A stretch of 64,000 bases of DNA from Ornithinimicrobium faecis (GCF_023923225.1 NZ_CP099489.1:1364001-1428000); one strand, 5' to 3'. Positions 9,747 through 19,554 are shown, numbered from the stretch's first letter. Notes: generated from the letters alone by a model not told the origin. Translations and numbers: made by a program.

Positions 9747-11422
9747 GACAGGCCTCCTGCCGCGCCCTCGCGGCGCGGCCCGGTGCTGGCGTGCAGCGTG
9801 CTGTCCGTCCCGCGCCAGCAGGCCTGATAACTGCCCATGTGGTAGTCGTAGGCGGGCAGGGGGTTGACCAGGACGCCCAGCTGAGCCAGGTCGCGCACGT
9901 AGTCCGGGCTGACCCGGCTCTCGACGGAGAGCACGTAGTCGTCGGCGAGTGGGAGCATCCGGGGCCGTTCCTCCGCCCCGTGCGGGTCGTCGCCATAGAG
10001 CAGGACGTTGGCGAGCACCTGGGGGACCGTGCAGTGGACATTGCCCGGACTGCCCAGCGCCATGATGACCTCACCGTCTCGGCGGACCATGGTGTTGCTC
10101 AGGATCGAGCGCATCCCGCCGCCCCCGGTGAGCCAGCCGGAGATGGGAGAGGTCAGCGCGTTGATCTGGTGGCTGCCCACCATCGGGACGCCGTCCACCA
10201 CCTCGCCGGGGATGCCGCCGCTCTGCAGGGTGTTCATCATCTGGGCCCAGTTGCCGTGCTCATCGATCACACTGAGCTCGCAGCTGCCGGCGGGCTGCTT
10301 GGAGGCGCCGCCCGCAGCGAACAGGGCCGTCTTGCCGCGGGTGAGCTCGATGTGCTCGGTCAGGTCGATCTTGGGCAGGCTGCGGCGCAGCTTGTTGGCC
10401 AGGAACGCGTGGAACTCGGGGTCCATCAGCGTCGAGCTGGGGTCCTCGAAGATGGCCGGGTCATTGATGAAACCGCACTCCAGGTGAGCGAGCCTCAGGG
10501 CGTGTGCCATGTAGTAGCCCGCCCGCGGCGACTCCGTGAAATGACCCAGCGACGTCACGTCCAGTGCGTCGAGGATCCCGATGACGATCGCGCAGTAGAC
10601 CGCCTGGCGGTCCGGGGCCGACAGCTGGGAGACCTCGAAGTCACCCAGCGTCCACGTGGCCGGGTCGGACCAGCGCGGAGTCCAGTTGAGGTGATCGAGC
10701 TCGATCGACCAGCCCACCTGCGCGGCGCGGGCGACGAAGTGCTGCGCCCACTCGCCGGTGATGAAGTGGTCGGGCCCCTCTGCCGCCAGTGCCTCCATCG
10801 TGTCTGCGAGCACCGGCTGGGCCCAGACCTCGCCGGCCTGCGGGAGGTGTCCGCCGGCGGTGAAGTGTTCCCGACCTGACTGGGTGTAGAGGAACAGGTC
10901 GACGGTCTGGGCCATCACCAGATGCTCGAAGGAGGACACGACGTGCCCCTCGCGCGCGGCGGCCGCAGCAGGGGCCACCAGTGCTCCCCAGTCCTTGGTC
11001 CCGAACCGCTCGTGGATCGCCTTCATCCCCGGCATGAACCCCGGGATCACCGACATCGGACCACGCGACCCGGCGGCCGAGTAGAGCCCCTTGCCGCCCG
11101 GGACCGGGTGGTGAGCCGCCAGGCCCGGGACGATGCGGCCCATCGAGTTGAGCTCGCTGATCTCGTCGGTCTCGGCCGAGTAGAACAGCCCTGTGACGGT
11201 GCCCGTGTGGTTCGTCATGTCCTGCTGGACGACGGCCTGCACGATACTGCCGGCAACGACGGCATCGGCGGCCGTCCCGCCCGCGGCGAGCACGTCCAGC
11301 ATGGCCTCGGTCACCGTCGGGTGCTGGCTTGAGGCCACGGCGCGCTGGGATGTCGCGCGACCCTTGTCGCCGACCCTGCCGCTGCCTTCGGCGAGGACAA
11401 ATGATGACTCGTGCTGGCCCAT
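9743..11422 (-). CDS. Gamma-glutamyltransferase-family Ntn hydrolase (copy 2)
   Basis: A 559-residue GGT homologue, clearly divergent from copy 1. The start region has the family pattern (AAGGTAADAVVAGS), and the C-terminal part has SVIDEHGNWAQMMNTLQSGG, corresponding to the nucleophile and following strand. In an ungapped alignment the nucleophilic Thr position is Ser380 in PAGSCELSVID. GSPGN later in the protein fits the oxyanion/glycine loop. There is no signal peptide. It is translationally coupled to DUF885 copy 2. Probable cytosolic amide or gamma-glutamyl hydrolase; substrate unknown. Confidence 0.83.
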   Translation of the reverse strand: MGQHESSFVLAEGSGRVGDKGRATSQRAVASSQHPTVTEAMLDVLAAGGTAADAVVAGSIVQAVVQQDMTNHTGTVTGLFYSAETDEISELNSMGRIVPGLAAHHPVPGGKGLYSAAGSRGPMSVIPGFMPGMKAIHERFGTKDWGALVAPAAAAAREGHVVSSFEHLVMAQTVDLFLYTQSGREHFTAGGHLPQAGEVWAQPVLADTMEALAAEGPDHFITGEWAQHFVARAAQVGWSIELDHLNWTPRWSDPATWTLGDFEVSQLSAPDRQAVYCAIVIGILDALDVTSLGHFTESPRAGYYMAHALRLAHLECGFINDPAIFEDPSSTLMDPEFHAFLANKLRRSLPKIDLTEHIELTRGKTALFAAGGASKQPAGSCELSVIDEHGNWAQMMNTLQSGGIPGEVVDGVPMVGSHQINALTSPISGWLTGGGGMRSILSNTMVRRDGEVIMALGSPGNVHCTVPQVLANVLLYGDDPHGAEERPRMLPLADDYVLSVESRVSPDYVRDLAQLGVLVNPLPAYDYHMGSYQACWRGTDSTLHASTGPRREGAAGGLS

Positions 11423-11552
11423 GGTGCTCCGCTCCGTTGCCGACTACATGCTGGTGCTCCGCAATCTAATGACTCGCGGCAAGGCGGTGGTGCCCGGATC
11501 GTGGAGAACCCTGCGGCACATTTCTGCACCTGTAGGACCGGCCAAGGGCCGG

Positions 11553-12761
11553 TTAGATGCGGCCGGTCAGGCGCGCGATCTTCAACCCCAGGTGGGCGAT
11601 GAGGCGGTCATCGCCGCTGGAAAGGTCGAGCCCGGTGACCTCCTGGATGCGACGCAGCCGGTAATACAAGCTGGTCCGGTGGACGAAGAGTTGCTCTGAG
11701 GCTGACCGCACGTCGCCAGCATTGTCCAGGAAGGCCTCGAGCGTCTGGACCAGGGGTTCAGCCTGTCCCTGCTGGGCCAACAGGGAGCGCAGGCCGGGAT
11801 GGAGCATGGTGTCCAGCGCCTCGTGGGGCACCTGACCGAGCAACTCATACACTCCGAGGGTCTCGACGAGGGTGACCTCCTCGAACACCTGCACCTGTCG
11901 GCAGACCTGGGCGGTCCGCCGTGCCTCGTCATAGGACCGTCGCGCATCGAGGAGGTCACGATAGGTCCGGCCGATCCCCACCCAGCAGTGCTCCGCGTCC
12001 GACTTGGCCATCACCGCCTCGCGCAGGGTCGTGCCGAGCTCGACCAGCTCCTCACGCGCCGAGGGCCCCGTTGGGACCGCAACGATCAGCACGGCATGGT
12101 CACGATGCTCGAGGGTGATGACGTGTCGGGACTGTCGCTTGCTCCGCGCCGCCTCCAGCCCGGAGCTGAGGGCCAGCTGGTCGGCGTCGGTGCGCTGCTG
12201 TCCAGACCGTGCGAGCGTCACCACCACGGCAGCAAACGAGTCGGCCGTGAACAGTTGCTCCACCACCATGTCGTCAGCGGCGGAGGCTCGCTGGCTCTCG
12301 ACCTCACCCAGCAGCTCCCCGAGCAACCGACGCTCACGCTCGCGGTCCAGGCCACCCTGCAGATATTCGCGGTGCATGAGCAGTGCGGCGTCGGAGGAAG
12401 CCCGGGCGATGGCCTCGTGCTGGTCCTCGCCGACCGGGCCGTCGGAGGACAACAGCCAGAGGAACCCCAGCCGGGTCTCCTGATAGACGATGTGGTGCCC
12501 GATCCGAGGGTCGTGCAGCCCCAGGTCCTGCCGCGCCGTGACGGTGAACAACCCCTCGGAGTCACCACCGGCGCACGAATACACATGGTCGACCACTGCC
12601 TTGGGCACCGCCCTGCGCAGGATCGAGCCTGCCCGCACGGCATCGACATCCCGCTGGTGAGGGCTGTAGGCGAGCAACTGCACGCGCGTGTCATCGATAG
12701 CCACTGATCGTCCCAGCCGGCGCGCGAGACTCTCCGCGAGCTGTTGGAGATTGGAGGCCAC
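11553..12761 (-). CDS. PucR family transcriptional regulator
   Basis: A regulator of the PucR/CdaR type. The C-terminal helix-turn-helix is visible in VRSASEQLFVHRTSLYYRLRRIQ, with the typical LGLKIARL ending; the middle has the GGDEF-like CdaR fold (WVGIGRTYRDLLDARRSYDEAR). I place the start at the GTG at 12761 because the family begins close to LQQLAESLARRLGR; a GTG at 12839 would add 26 residues of unclear origin. No good ribosome site is seen for either. It is divergent from the FAD oxidoreductase/peptide-transport operon and upstream of the GGT/DUF885 pair, so it is the best candidate controller of the island, possibly sensing an amide or nitrogen compound. Confidence 0.85.
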   Translation of the reverse strand: MASNLQQLAESLARRLGRSVAIDDTRVQLLAYSPHQRDVDAVRAGSILRRAVPKAVVDHVYSCAGGDSEGLFTVTARQDLGLHDPRIGHHIVYQETRLGFLWLLSSDGPVGEDQHEAIARASSDAALLMHREYLQGGLDRERERRLLGELLGEVESQRASAADDMVVEQLFTADSFAAVVVTLARSGQQRTDADQLALSSGLEAARSKRQSRHVITLEHRDHAVLIVAVPTGPSAREELVELGTTLREAVMAKSDAEHCWVGIGRTYRDLLDARRSYDEARRTAQVCRQVQVFEEVTLVETLGVYELLGQVPHEALDTMLHPGLRSLLAQQGQAEPLVQTLEAFLDNAGDVRSASEQLFVHRTSLYYRLRRIQEVTGLDLSSGDDRLIAHLGLKIARLTGRI

Positions 12762-12903
12762 GTCGTGAGTGTAGCCACCGGTTCCATTCCACAACTGTGC
12801 GAACGGTCGGCTCGAGATTGCGACAGATGCACGGCCCACGGAGGTCTCTCGCGTGGTCTGCTCTTACGTCAAGAAGCCAGGGACCACGAGGAGGTGCGGC
12901 TGG

Positions 12904-14193
12904 ATGGCCGTCGCAGACGTTGTTGTCATCGGAGCAGGAGTGATCGGGTCCTCGACTGCCCTTGAGCTGCACCGGGCTGGGTTCTCAGTTGTGGTCGTCG
13001 ACAAGGCCGGGGGAGCGGGGCACGGCAGCTCGAGCGCGAGCAGTGCGATCGTGCGGTTCAACTACTCCACCTTCGACGGTGTCGCCACCGCCTGGGAGTC
13101 ACGTGCGTGCTGGGAGGCGTGGCACGACCACGTCGGTGTCGAAGACCCAGCCGGGATGGCGAGCTTTGTCCGCACGGGCATGGTCATGCTGGACGCGCCC
13201 ATCCTGCCGCGTGAGCCCATCGTCGATCTGTTCACGGCCGTGGGTGTTCCCCACGAGTTGTGGGACAGCGAAGGCCTGCGAGCCGGTGTGCCCGGTGTGG
13301 ACGTCGGCAAGCACTGGCCGCCCAAGAGCATCGAGGACCCTGCCTTCTTCGCCGACAGCACGGCGACGGTCGGTGGGATCTACACCCCGGATGCCGGCTA
13401 TGTCGACGACCCCCAGCTCGCGGCCCAGAACCTGGCCTTCGCTGCTGCCAGTCGGGGGGTGGACTTCCGTTTCCGCTCCACGGTCGCTGCCGTCCTGCAG
13501 TCGGGCGACAGGGTGTCCGGGGTGCGGCTCAGCGACGGGACCGTCATCAGCGCCCCTGTCGTGGTGAACGTCGGGGGCCCGTGGTCGGGTGCGATCAACG
13601 ACCTGGCCGGCGTCGGTCCAGAGTTCACGGTCGGGGTGCGCCCCATGCGGCAGGAAGTGCACCAGCTGCCCGCGCCGGAGGGGTTGCTCACCACGATCAT
13701 CGGGGACGTCGATCTCGGGACCTACATCCGCCCGACCAAGGGACCCTTCGTGCTCGTCGGGGGGACTGAGCCAGAGTGTGACCCGTTCGAGTGGATCGAT
13801 GACCCCGAGCGGGCGGACCCACGCCCCACGCGTGCTCGCTTCGAGGCGCAGGCCCTGAGGGCCGCTCGGCGTCTGCCGGGCCTGCAGGTGCCGAACGCCC
13901 CGGCGGGCATCGCGGGCGTCTATGACGTCGCCGATGACTGGACGCCCATCTACGACCGCACGGACCTCGACGGCTACTACGTGGCCATGGGGACCAGCGG
14001 CAACCAGTTCAAGAACGCTCCGATGGCCGGCCGATTCATGGCAGCGCTGGTGAGCGGGGTCGAGAACGGCCACGATCACGACGGCACTCCGCTCACGCAC
14101 CTGTGTCAACACACCGGGCACTCGATCAATCTGGGTGCCTTCTCCCGCAAACGCCCCATCAACGAACACTCCAGCAACACCGTGATGGGCTGA
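12904..14193 (+). CDS. FAD-dependent oxidoreductase (DAO/glycine oxidase type)
   Basis: A 429-residue flavoprotein of the D-amino-acid/sarcosine oxidase family. The dinucleotide-binding motif VVVIGAGVIGSS begins at residue 5 and is followed by VVVVDKAGG. The C-terminal part has GVYDVADDWTPIYDR and GTSGNQFKNAP, typical of this group. The ATG at 12904 has AGGAGG 9 nt upstream (12889-12894) and fits the N-terminal strand; an earlier in-frame GTG at 12853 adds non-conserved residues. It heads the operon with a peptide transporter, so it may oxidise an amino acid or N-methyl amino acid released from imported peptides. Confidence 0.86.
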   Translation: MAVADVVVIGAGVIGSSTALELHRAGFSVVVVDKAGGAGHGSSSASSAIVRFNYSTFDGVATAWESRACWEAWHDHVGVEDPAGMASFVRTGMVMLDAPILPREPIVDLFTAVGVPHELWDSEGLRAGVPGVDVGKHWPPKSIEDPAFFADSTATVGGIYTPDAGYVDDPQLAAQNLAFAAASRGVDFRFRSTVAAVLQSGDRVSGVRLSDGTVISAPVVVNVGGPWSGAINDLAGVGPEFTVGVRPMRQEVHQLPAPEGLLTTIIGDVDLGTYIRPTKGPFVLVGGTEPECDPFEWIDDPERADPRPTRARFEAQALRAARRLPGLQVPNAPAGIAGVYDVADDWTPIYDRTDLDGYYVAMGTSGNQFKNAPMAGRFMAALVSGVENGHDHDGTPLTHLCQHTGHSINLGAFSRKRPINEHSSNTVMG

Positions 14194-14206
14194 AAGGACA
14201 CCCACC

Positions 14207-15850
14207 ATGCACACGGAAACCTCAACGTCGAGACCGTCCCGACTGCGCACCGCCCTGCCGGCGCTCGCCGGTGCCGCCGCCCTCGTCCTCGCCGGCTGTT
14301 CCGGCTCGGGCGATGCGGGCTCGAGCTCAGCTGCTGCTGGCGCCGGGGATGGGACTGGGACCGCCGCGCATTTCACGATGGGCCTCGGCACGGCTCCCAA
14401 CTCGCTGGACGTCACGCGACACTTCGACGCCAACGTGATGGGCATCATGTCCCTGTTCACCGAGCCCATCGAGCGGCTCTCCGGTGACGGGACCCTGACG
14501 CCCAACATTGCTGAGGAGGTGACGCAGCCGGACGATCTCACGATTGTCTACACGATCCGTGAGGGAGTCGAGTTCAGCAACGGCGAGCCACTGACCCCAG
14601 AGGACATCGTCTGGTCGATCGAGCATGTGACCGACGTGGAGGCCGGAGCCCAGACAGCATCGCTGACCGCGAGTGTCGAGAGTGCCGAGGTGACGGGCGA
14701 GCACGAGGTGACGGTCAAGCTGAGCCAGCCCGACCCGGCCGCACGGGCTTCCCTGGCCCTGGTTGCGCTGGTCCAGGACGCCGACTTCGGGGAGGAGAAC
14801 GCGGCGGAGCTCGGCCAGCCGACCGCCGTCCCGGTCGGCACCGGCCCCTATGTCGTCACCTCCAGCACCCCGGAGGCGGTCGAGCTCGAGCGCAACGCAA
14901 ACTACTGGGGCGAGGCGCCGGTGCCGGACCAGATCACCGTCAGCTTCTTCGGCTCCGACGACACCGGGCAGGCAGCCATGCGATCCGGCTCCGCCGACGG
15001 CATGCTGCTCGGCAACCCGGTGTCCCTGCCGCAGTTCGAGAGCATCTCCGGCACGAACGTCTACTCCACCCCTGCCCTGATGTCCCACTTCTGGTCGTTG
15101 GACACCAGCACGGCACCCTTCGACGACATCCATGTGCGCCGCGCCTTCGCGCACGCCATCGACCGCGAGGGATTGCTGAAGGCATCCTTCGGGACGAGCG
15201 CTCGACCGCTGGACGCCATGATCCCGCGCGACCTGCTCACCCCCATCGCCTCCGAGGGTGAGGTCGATGACTTCCTCGCCGGTCTGACACCGATCGAGTT
15301 TGACCTGGACAAGGCCGCAGAGGAGCTGGCGCAGTCGAAGTATGCCGACGGGTTCGAGGTCGAGCTCCCCGTGATGGCGGCCTCCTGGATGGAGCTCTCG
15401 GCCCTGAACCTGCAGCAGAATCTCGAGCCGCTGGGGGTCACCATCACGACCCGAACCGTCACACCCCAGCAGTGGGTGGAGATGGTCTTCAGCCACGACA
15501 CCGGGCAGATCTTCCCGATGTCCTTTGCCGCAGCTGTCCCCGACCCGGGCCTGCTCCGACGCGTCGTCAGCGAGGAGGCCCGCACGCAGGCAGGCGGCTA
15601 CAACTTCGCCAACTGGGCACCGCCGGAGCTGCAGGACCTGGCTGCGAATCTGCAGGAGACGACCGATGACGCTGGCCGGTTCGAGGCGGCCACCACCATC
15701 CTCACGCAGATCTCCGAGGAGGTGCCCTACATCCCGATGTATCAGCCGGACTTTGTGATGGTCCTGGCCAACGGGTTCACGTTCACCGAGGCCCCCACGG
15801 TGATCGACGTGGCCAGCGGCACCTGGATCCAGAACCTGCGCGCCGGCTGA
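14207..15850 (+). CDS. ABC transporter substrate-binding lipoprotein (SBP_bac_5)
   Basis: A 547-residue extracellular solute-binding protein of the dipeptide/oligopeptide family. A basic N terminus and hydrophobic stretch lead into the lipobox LAGC (Cys31), followed by a Ser/Gly/Ala linker, so it is a lipid-anchored receptor. The body shows family motifs: LTPNIAEEV, YTIREGVEFSNGEPLTPEDI, and VRRAFAHAIDRE. It lies 13 bp after the oxidoreductase and 14 bp before the first permease. It probably delivers peptides or amides to the permeases at 15865-17692. Confidence 0.92.
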   Translation: MHTETSTSRPSRLRTALPALAGAAALVLAGCSGSGDAGSSSAAAGAGDGTGTAAHFTMGLGTAPNSLDVTRHFDANVMGIMSLFTEPIERLSGDGTLTPNIAEEVTQPDDLTIVYTIREGVEFSNGEPLTPEDIVWSIEHVTDVEAGAQTASLTASVESAEVTGEHEVTVKLSQPDPAARASLALVALVQDADFGEENAAELGQPTAVPVGTGPYVVTSSTPEAVELERNANYWGEAPVPDQITVSFFGSDDTGQAAMRSGSADGMLLGNPVSLPQFESISGTNVYSTPALMSHFWSLDTSTAPFDDIHVRRAFAHAIDREGLLKASFGTSARPLDAMIPRDLLTPIASEGEVDDFLAGLTPIEFDLDKAAEELAQSKYADGFEVELPVMAASWMELSALNLQQNLEPLGVTITTRTVTPQQWVEMVFSHDTGQIFPMSFAAAVPDPGLLRRVVSEEARTQAGGYNFANWAPPELQDLAANLQETTDDAGRFEAATTILTQISEEVPYIPMYQPDFVMVLANGFTFTEAPTVIDVASGTWIQNLRAG

Positions 15851-15864
15851 GAAAGAGGCCCACT

Positions 15865-16800
15865 GTGCTCCTGTTCCTCGGCAAACGCCTGGTCGCGATG
15901 GTTGGCGTGCTGCTCGTCGTGAGCCTGCTCGTGTTCAGCCTGCTCGCGCTGAGTCCGGGGTCGATCGTCTCGACCCTCATCGGCACCCGCCCCGCCACCC
16001 CCGAGCTGGTCGCGGCGCTGGAGGCGCAGTATCACGTCAACGACCCGTTCCTGGTGCAGTACTGGCACTGGCTGACGAACGCGGTGCAGGGTGACTTCGG
16101 GAACTCGGTGCGGACCGGACAGCCGGTCACGACCATGATGGCCGCGCGACTGCCCCTGACGATGCAGCTCGCGGCCTACGCCCTGGCCCTCGTGCTCGCC
16201 GTGGGAGTCCCGCTCGGGATGCTCGCGGGCATGCGCCGCGGCCGGCTCATCGACCGGTTCGCCAGCACCACGGCGATCGTCGCGATGAGCGCGCCGGCCT
16301 TTGCCGTGGCCATCCTGCTGGTCTGGATCTTCGGAGTCTGGCTGGAATGGTTCCCGGTGTATGGCGCAGGGGAGGGCCTCCTCGAACGGGTCCGGCACCT
16401 GACACTGCCTGCGGTGTCACTCGCGCTGGCGATGACGGCCCTGCTCCTGCGGCAGACGCGTGCCGCCACGATGCACGTGATGGACCAGGACTATGTCACC
16501 TTCGCCAGGGCGCGCGGCGTGGACCGTGCCCGGATCCTGCTGCGCTATGCCCTGCGCAACACTGCTTTGCCGATCATCACGGCGGCCGGTGTGATCCTCG
16601 TGGTCGCCCTGTCCGGCACGGTGCTCGTGGAGCGGGTGTTCGCCATCCAGGGCGTCGGCACGCTGATGATCGACTCGGTCAACAACAGCGACATCCCGGT
16701 CGTGCAGGGGCTGGCGATCCTGGTGGCGCTGCTGGTCGTCATCGTCAACCTGTTCGTCGATCTGCTGACGCTGGCCATCGACCCCCGCACGAGGAAGTGA
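15865..16800 (+). CDS. Peptide ABC transporter permease (DppB-like)
   Basis: A 311-residue membrane protein of the binding-protein-dependent transport permease family. An N-terminal membrane segment (residues about 7-29) is followed by five more. The cytoplasmic EAA-type loop is FARARGVDRARILLRYALRN. The GTG start at 15865 follows an AGAAAGAGG site. Together with the next two genes it forms the transmembrane and ATPase parts of an oligopeptide importer. The short gaps indicate one transcript. Confidence 0.91.
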   Translation: MLLFLGKRLVAMVGVLLVVSLLVFSLLALSPGSIVSTLIGTRPATPELVAALEAQYHVNDPFLVQYWHWLTNAVQGDFGNSVRTGQPVTTMMAARLPLTMQLAAYALALVLAVGVPLGMLAGMRRGRLIDRFASTTAIVAMSAPAFAVAILLVWIFGVWLEWFPVYGAGEGLLERVRHLTLPAVSLALAMTALLLRQTRAATMHVMDQDYVTFARARGVDRARILLRYALRNTALPIITAAGVILVVALSGTVLVERVFAIQGVGTLMIDSVNNSDIPVVQGLAILVALLVVIVNLFVDLLTLAIDPRTRK

Positions 16801-16807
16801 GGACTCC

Positions 16808-17692
16808 GTGGCAATCCAGACGCGCCTCAGACATGCGCAACCCGAAGACTCCCTGGCCAGGCGAGTCAGACTCAAGGTCCTCGGTGGTGCGCCGGTGCGG
16901 GCCCTGGCGCTCGCGATCGTGCTTGTCGTTGTCATCGCGGCGATCACGGGAAGCGCGCTCGCCCCGCACGACCCCATGGCCCAGAACCCGCTGCTTGGAG
17001 CCGCACCCCCGACCGACGGACACCTGCTGGGCACCGATGTCCTCGGTCGTGACGTCCTCTCCCTGCTGATCGCCGGAGCCCGCTGGGCAGTGCTGGGCCC
17101 CCTCGTCGTGGCCCTCGGGTGCGGTCTGATCGGCGTGCTGCTGGGGCTGCTCGCCGCCTACTACGGCGGCATCATCGACGCCGCGGCCAACCGTCTCGCC
17201 GACCTCATCTATGCCCTCCCGTCCCTGATCGTGGCCATCGTCGTGGTCGGGGTGCTGGACGGTGGCTACTGGATGGTGGCCATCCTGCTCACCTTCTTGT
17301 CCGTGCCCTATCAGATCCGCATCATCCGCAGCGTCACGCTCGCCCAGGTGAATCTGCCGTATGTCGAAGCGGCCCGGACCTCGGGGGTCTCGGACGCGCG
17401 AACGCTGCTGTTCCACGTGCTCCCCAACATCGTGCCGACCGTGGTGGCGACGCTCCTGCTCGACTTTGTCACCGCGATGATCGGCTACACCGCCCTGGCA
17501 TTCCTCGGGATCGGGGTGCCCGCGGGCACCCCGAACTGGGGCGCGATGATCGGTGCCGGGCAGACCACGATCTTCATGAATCCCTGGCTCGCGGTCACCC
17601 CGGCCATCGCGCTCATCCTCACCGCGACCAGCGTGACCCTCCTCGGTGACCACCTGCACGAGGTCCACGACAAGAAGGCGGCAGTGCGATGA
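16808..17692 (+). CDS. Peptide ABC transporter permease (DppC-like)
   Basis: A 294-residue second permease. The N-terminal OppC-type segment ends with HDPMAQNP and HLLGTDVLGRDVLS, a family hallmark. The EAA loop reads YVEAARTSGVSDARTLLFHVLPN. About six membrane segments are expected. The GTG start is 7 bp after the DppB-like stop, and its stop overlaps the ATPase start. It pairs with the DppB-like subunit. Confidence 0.91.
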   Translation: MAIQTRLRHAQPEDSLARRVRLKVLGGAPVRALALAIVLVVVIAAITGSALAPHDPMAQNPLLGAAPPTDGHLLGTDVLGRDVLSLLIAGARWAVLGPLVVALGCGLIGVLLGLLAAYYGGIIDAAANRLADLIYALPSLIVAIVVVGVLDGGYWMVAILLTFLSVPYQIRIIRSVTLAQVNLPYVEAARTSGVSDARTLLFHVLPNIVPTVVATLLLDFVTAMIGYTALAFLGIGVPAGTPNWGAMIGAGQTTIFMNPWLAVTPAIALILTATSVTLLGDHLHEVHDKKAAVR

Positions 17693-19554
17693 GCAGGACC
17701 ACGTTGGGATCGAGCCGCGGGCGAGGAGCACGGCTGCTGACCGTTTCCGGCCTGACCGTTCAGACGCGCGCCGGCACGACACTGGTCGGGGACGTCTCGT
17801 TGGAGTTGAACCGGGGCGAGACCGTCGGCATCGTCGGCGAGTCGGGCAGTGGCAAGTCACTCACCGCCCGCGCCATCACGGGGTTGCTGCCGCGCGAGCT
17901 GCGGGCGTCCGGCGAAGCCGAGCTGGACGGCATACAGCTCATTGGTGTGCCGGAGTCTCGGCTCCGGACCATCCGGGGGCGGCGGGTGAGCCTGCTCATG
18001 CAGGACCCGTTCACCATGCTGAATCCCCTCCAGAAGGCAGCCACACACATCGTGGAGTCGCTGCCGGCGGGGACCGCCGCACGGCGCGGGATGAAAGCAG
18101 AGGTCGAGCGACGCCTCGCGGAGGTGGGACTGGCCGCCGACGTCGCCGAGCGATATCCGTTCCAGCTCTCCGGCGGCATGCGCCAGCGGCTGGCGCTGGC
18201 GGCAGCGCTCGCTGGCGACCCGGAACTGCTGATCGCCGACGAGCCGACCACCGCCCTGGACGTGACCACCCAGAGCGAGATCCTGCAACTGCTCGCGCGC
18301 ATCCAGGAGCAGCGCCACATGGCGCTGGTCCTGATCACCCATGACCTGGGCGTGGCCTTCTCAGTCTGCGACCGGATCCACGTCATGTATGCCGGGTCCA
18401 TGGTCGAGGTGGGGGCCGCCGCCACACTGGCCGAGTCGCCCGGCCACCCCTACACCGTCGGGTTGCGGCTGGCCGAGCCGCCGTTTGGTCACTACGCCCC
18501 ACAGCTCAGCGCGATCCCCGGCCGCGTGCCGTCGCCGGATGCCGTGTCGACGCAGTGCGCGTTCGCGGCGCGGTGCACGTGGGCGCAGGACGAGTGTCGA
18601 GCGGGCCGACCGTCTCTGCGTCTCATCGAGGACGCCCGCCAGAGCGCCTGCGTGCGGATCGCGGACATCCGGCACGACCTGCAGGCGGCGATCGGGGCGA
18701 GTCAGGCCACCGGTGAGCCGCCGGCGGTGGCAGGCGAGGAACCGCTGCTGGTTGTTGAGGATCTGCAAAAATCCTTCAAGACCTCACCCATGCTGGGGCG
18801 CTCGCTGACGGTGCCGGCGCTCAAGGGCGTCTCCTTCGAGCTCGGGGTGGGGGAGTCCCTGGGGCTCGTCGGTGAGACCGGGTCCGGCAAGAGCACGATC
18901 GCGCGACTGATCCTCGGGCTCGCCAGCGGCGACGCGGGCCGGATCAACCTGGGCGGGCTGGACCTCACGTCCTATCGGCGGCTGAGCTCGGGGGACCGGC
19001 GCGAGGCGCGGCGGAAGGTCCAGATGGTCTTCCAGGACCCCTACTCCTCGCTCAACCCGGCTCGGACCGTGGGCAGTGTCCTGAGCGAGGTGCTGCGCAC
19101 TGCCGGTCGAGACGGTGAGAGTCGTGATGGCGTGGCGGACCTGCTGGTCCAGGTGGGCTTGCCCACCGACTATGCCTCGCGGTTGCCGGCGGGCCTGTCC
19201 GGTGGTGAGCGTCAGCGGGTCGCCATCGCCCGCGCGCTGGCCGTGCGACCGGAACTGCTGATCTGCGACGAGCCCGTGGCCGCACTGGACGTGTCGGCTC
19301 AGGCGCAGGTCCTGGAGTTGCTGCGCGAGTTGCGCGCCCGCCACCGCATGGCGCTGTTGTTCATCACGCACGACCTCGCCGTGGTGCGACAGGTGGCCGA
19401 GCGACTCATCGTGTTGCGCCACGGCGAGGTGGTCGAGGCCGGCCCCGTGGGGGACGTTCTCGAAGCACCACAGCACCCTTACACCCAGAAGCTGGTCCAG
19501 GCTGTGCGGGACACCCGGGAGCGCTTGGAGCCAGGGAATGAAGGAGCAGCATGA
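17689..19554 (+). CDS. Fused dipeptide/oligopeptide ABC ATPase (DppD-DppF type)
   Basis: A 621-residue ATPase with two nucleotide-binding domains in one chain, combining the usual separate DppD and DppF subunits. Domain 1 has Walker A GESGSGKS, signature LSGGMRQR and Walker B LLIADEPTTALD; domain 2 has GETGSGKST, LSGGERQR and LLICDEPVAALD. Between them lies the oligopeptide-transporter C-terminal region with the cysteine pattern CAFAARCTWAQDEC. It energises import by the two permeases. Its start overlaps the permease stop and its stop overlaps the next ATG. Confidence 0.93.
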   Translation: MSRTTLGSSRGRGARLLTVSGLTVQTRAGTTLVGDVSLELNRGETVGIVGESGSGKSLTARAITGLLPRELRASGEAELDGIQLIGVPESRLRTIRGRRVSLLMQDPFTMLNPLQKAATHIVESLPAGTAARRGMKAEVERRLAEVGLAADVAERYPFQLSGGMRQRLALAAALAGDPELLIADEPTTALDVTTQSEILQLLARIQEQRHMALVLITHDLGVAFSVCDRIHVMYAGSMVEVGAAATLAESPGHPYTVGLRLAEPPFGHYAPQLSAIPGRVPSPDAVSTQCAFAARCTWAQDECRAGRPSLRLIEDARQSACVRIADIRHDLQAAIGASQATGEPPAVAGEEPLLVVEDLQKSFKTSPMLGRSLTVPALKGVSFELGVGESLGLVGETGSGKSTIARLILGLASGDAGRINLGGLDLTSYRRLSSGDRREARRKVQMVFQDPYSSLNPARTVGSVLSEVLRTAGRDGESRDGVADLLVQVGLPTDYASRLPAGLSGGERQRVAIARALAVRPELLICDEPVAALDVSAQAQVLELLRELRARHRMALLFITHDLAVVRQVAERLIVLRHGEVVEAGPVGDVLEAPQHPYTQKLVQAVRDTRERLEPGNEGAA

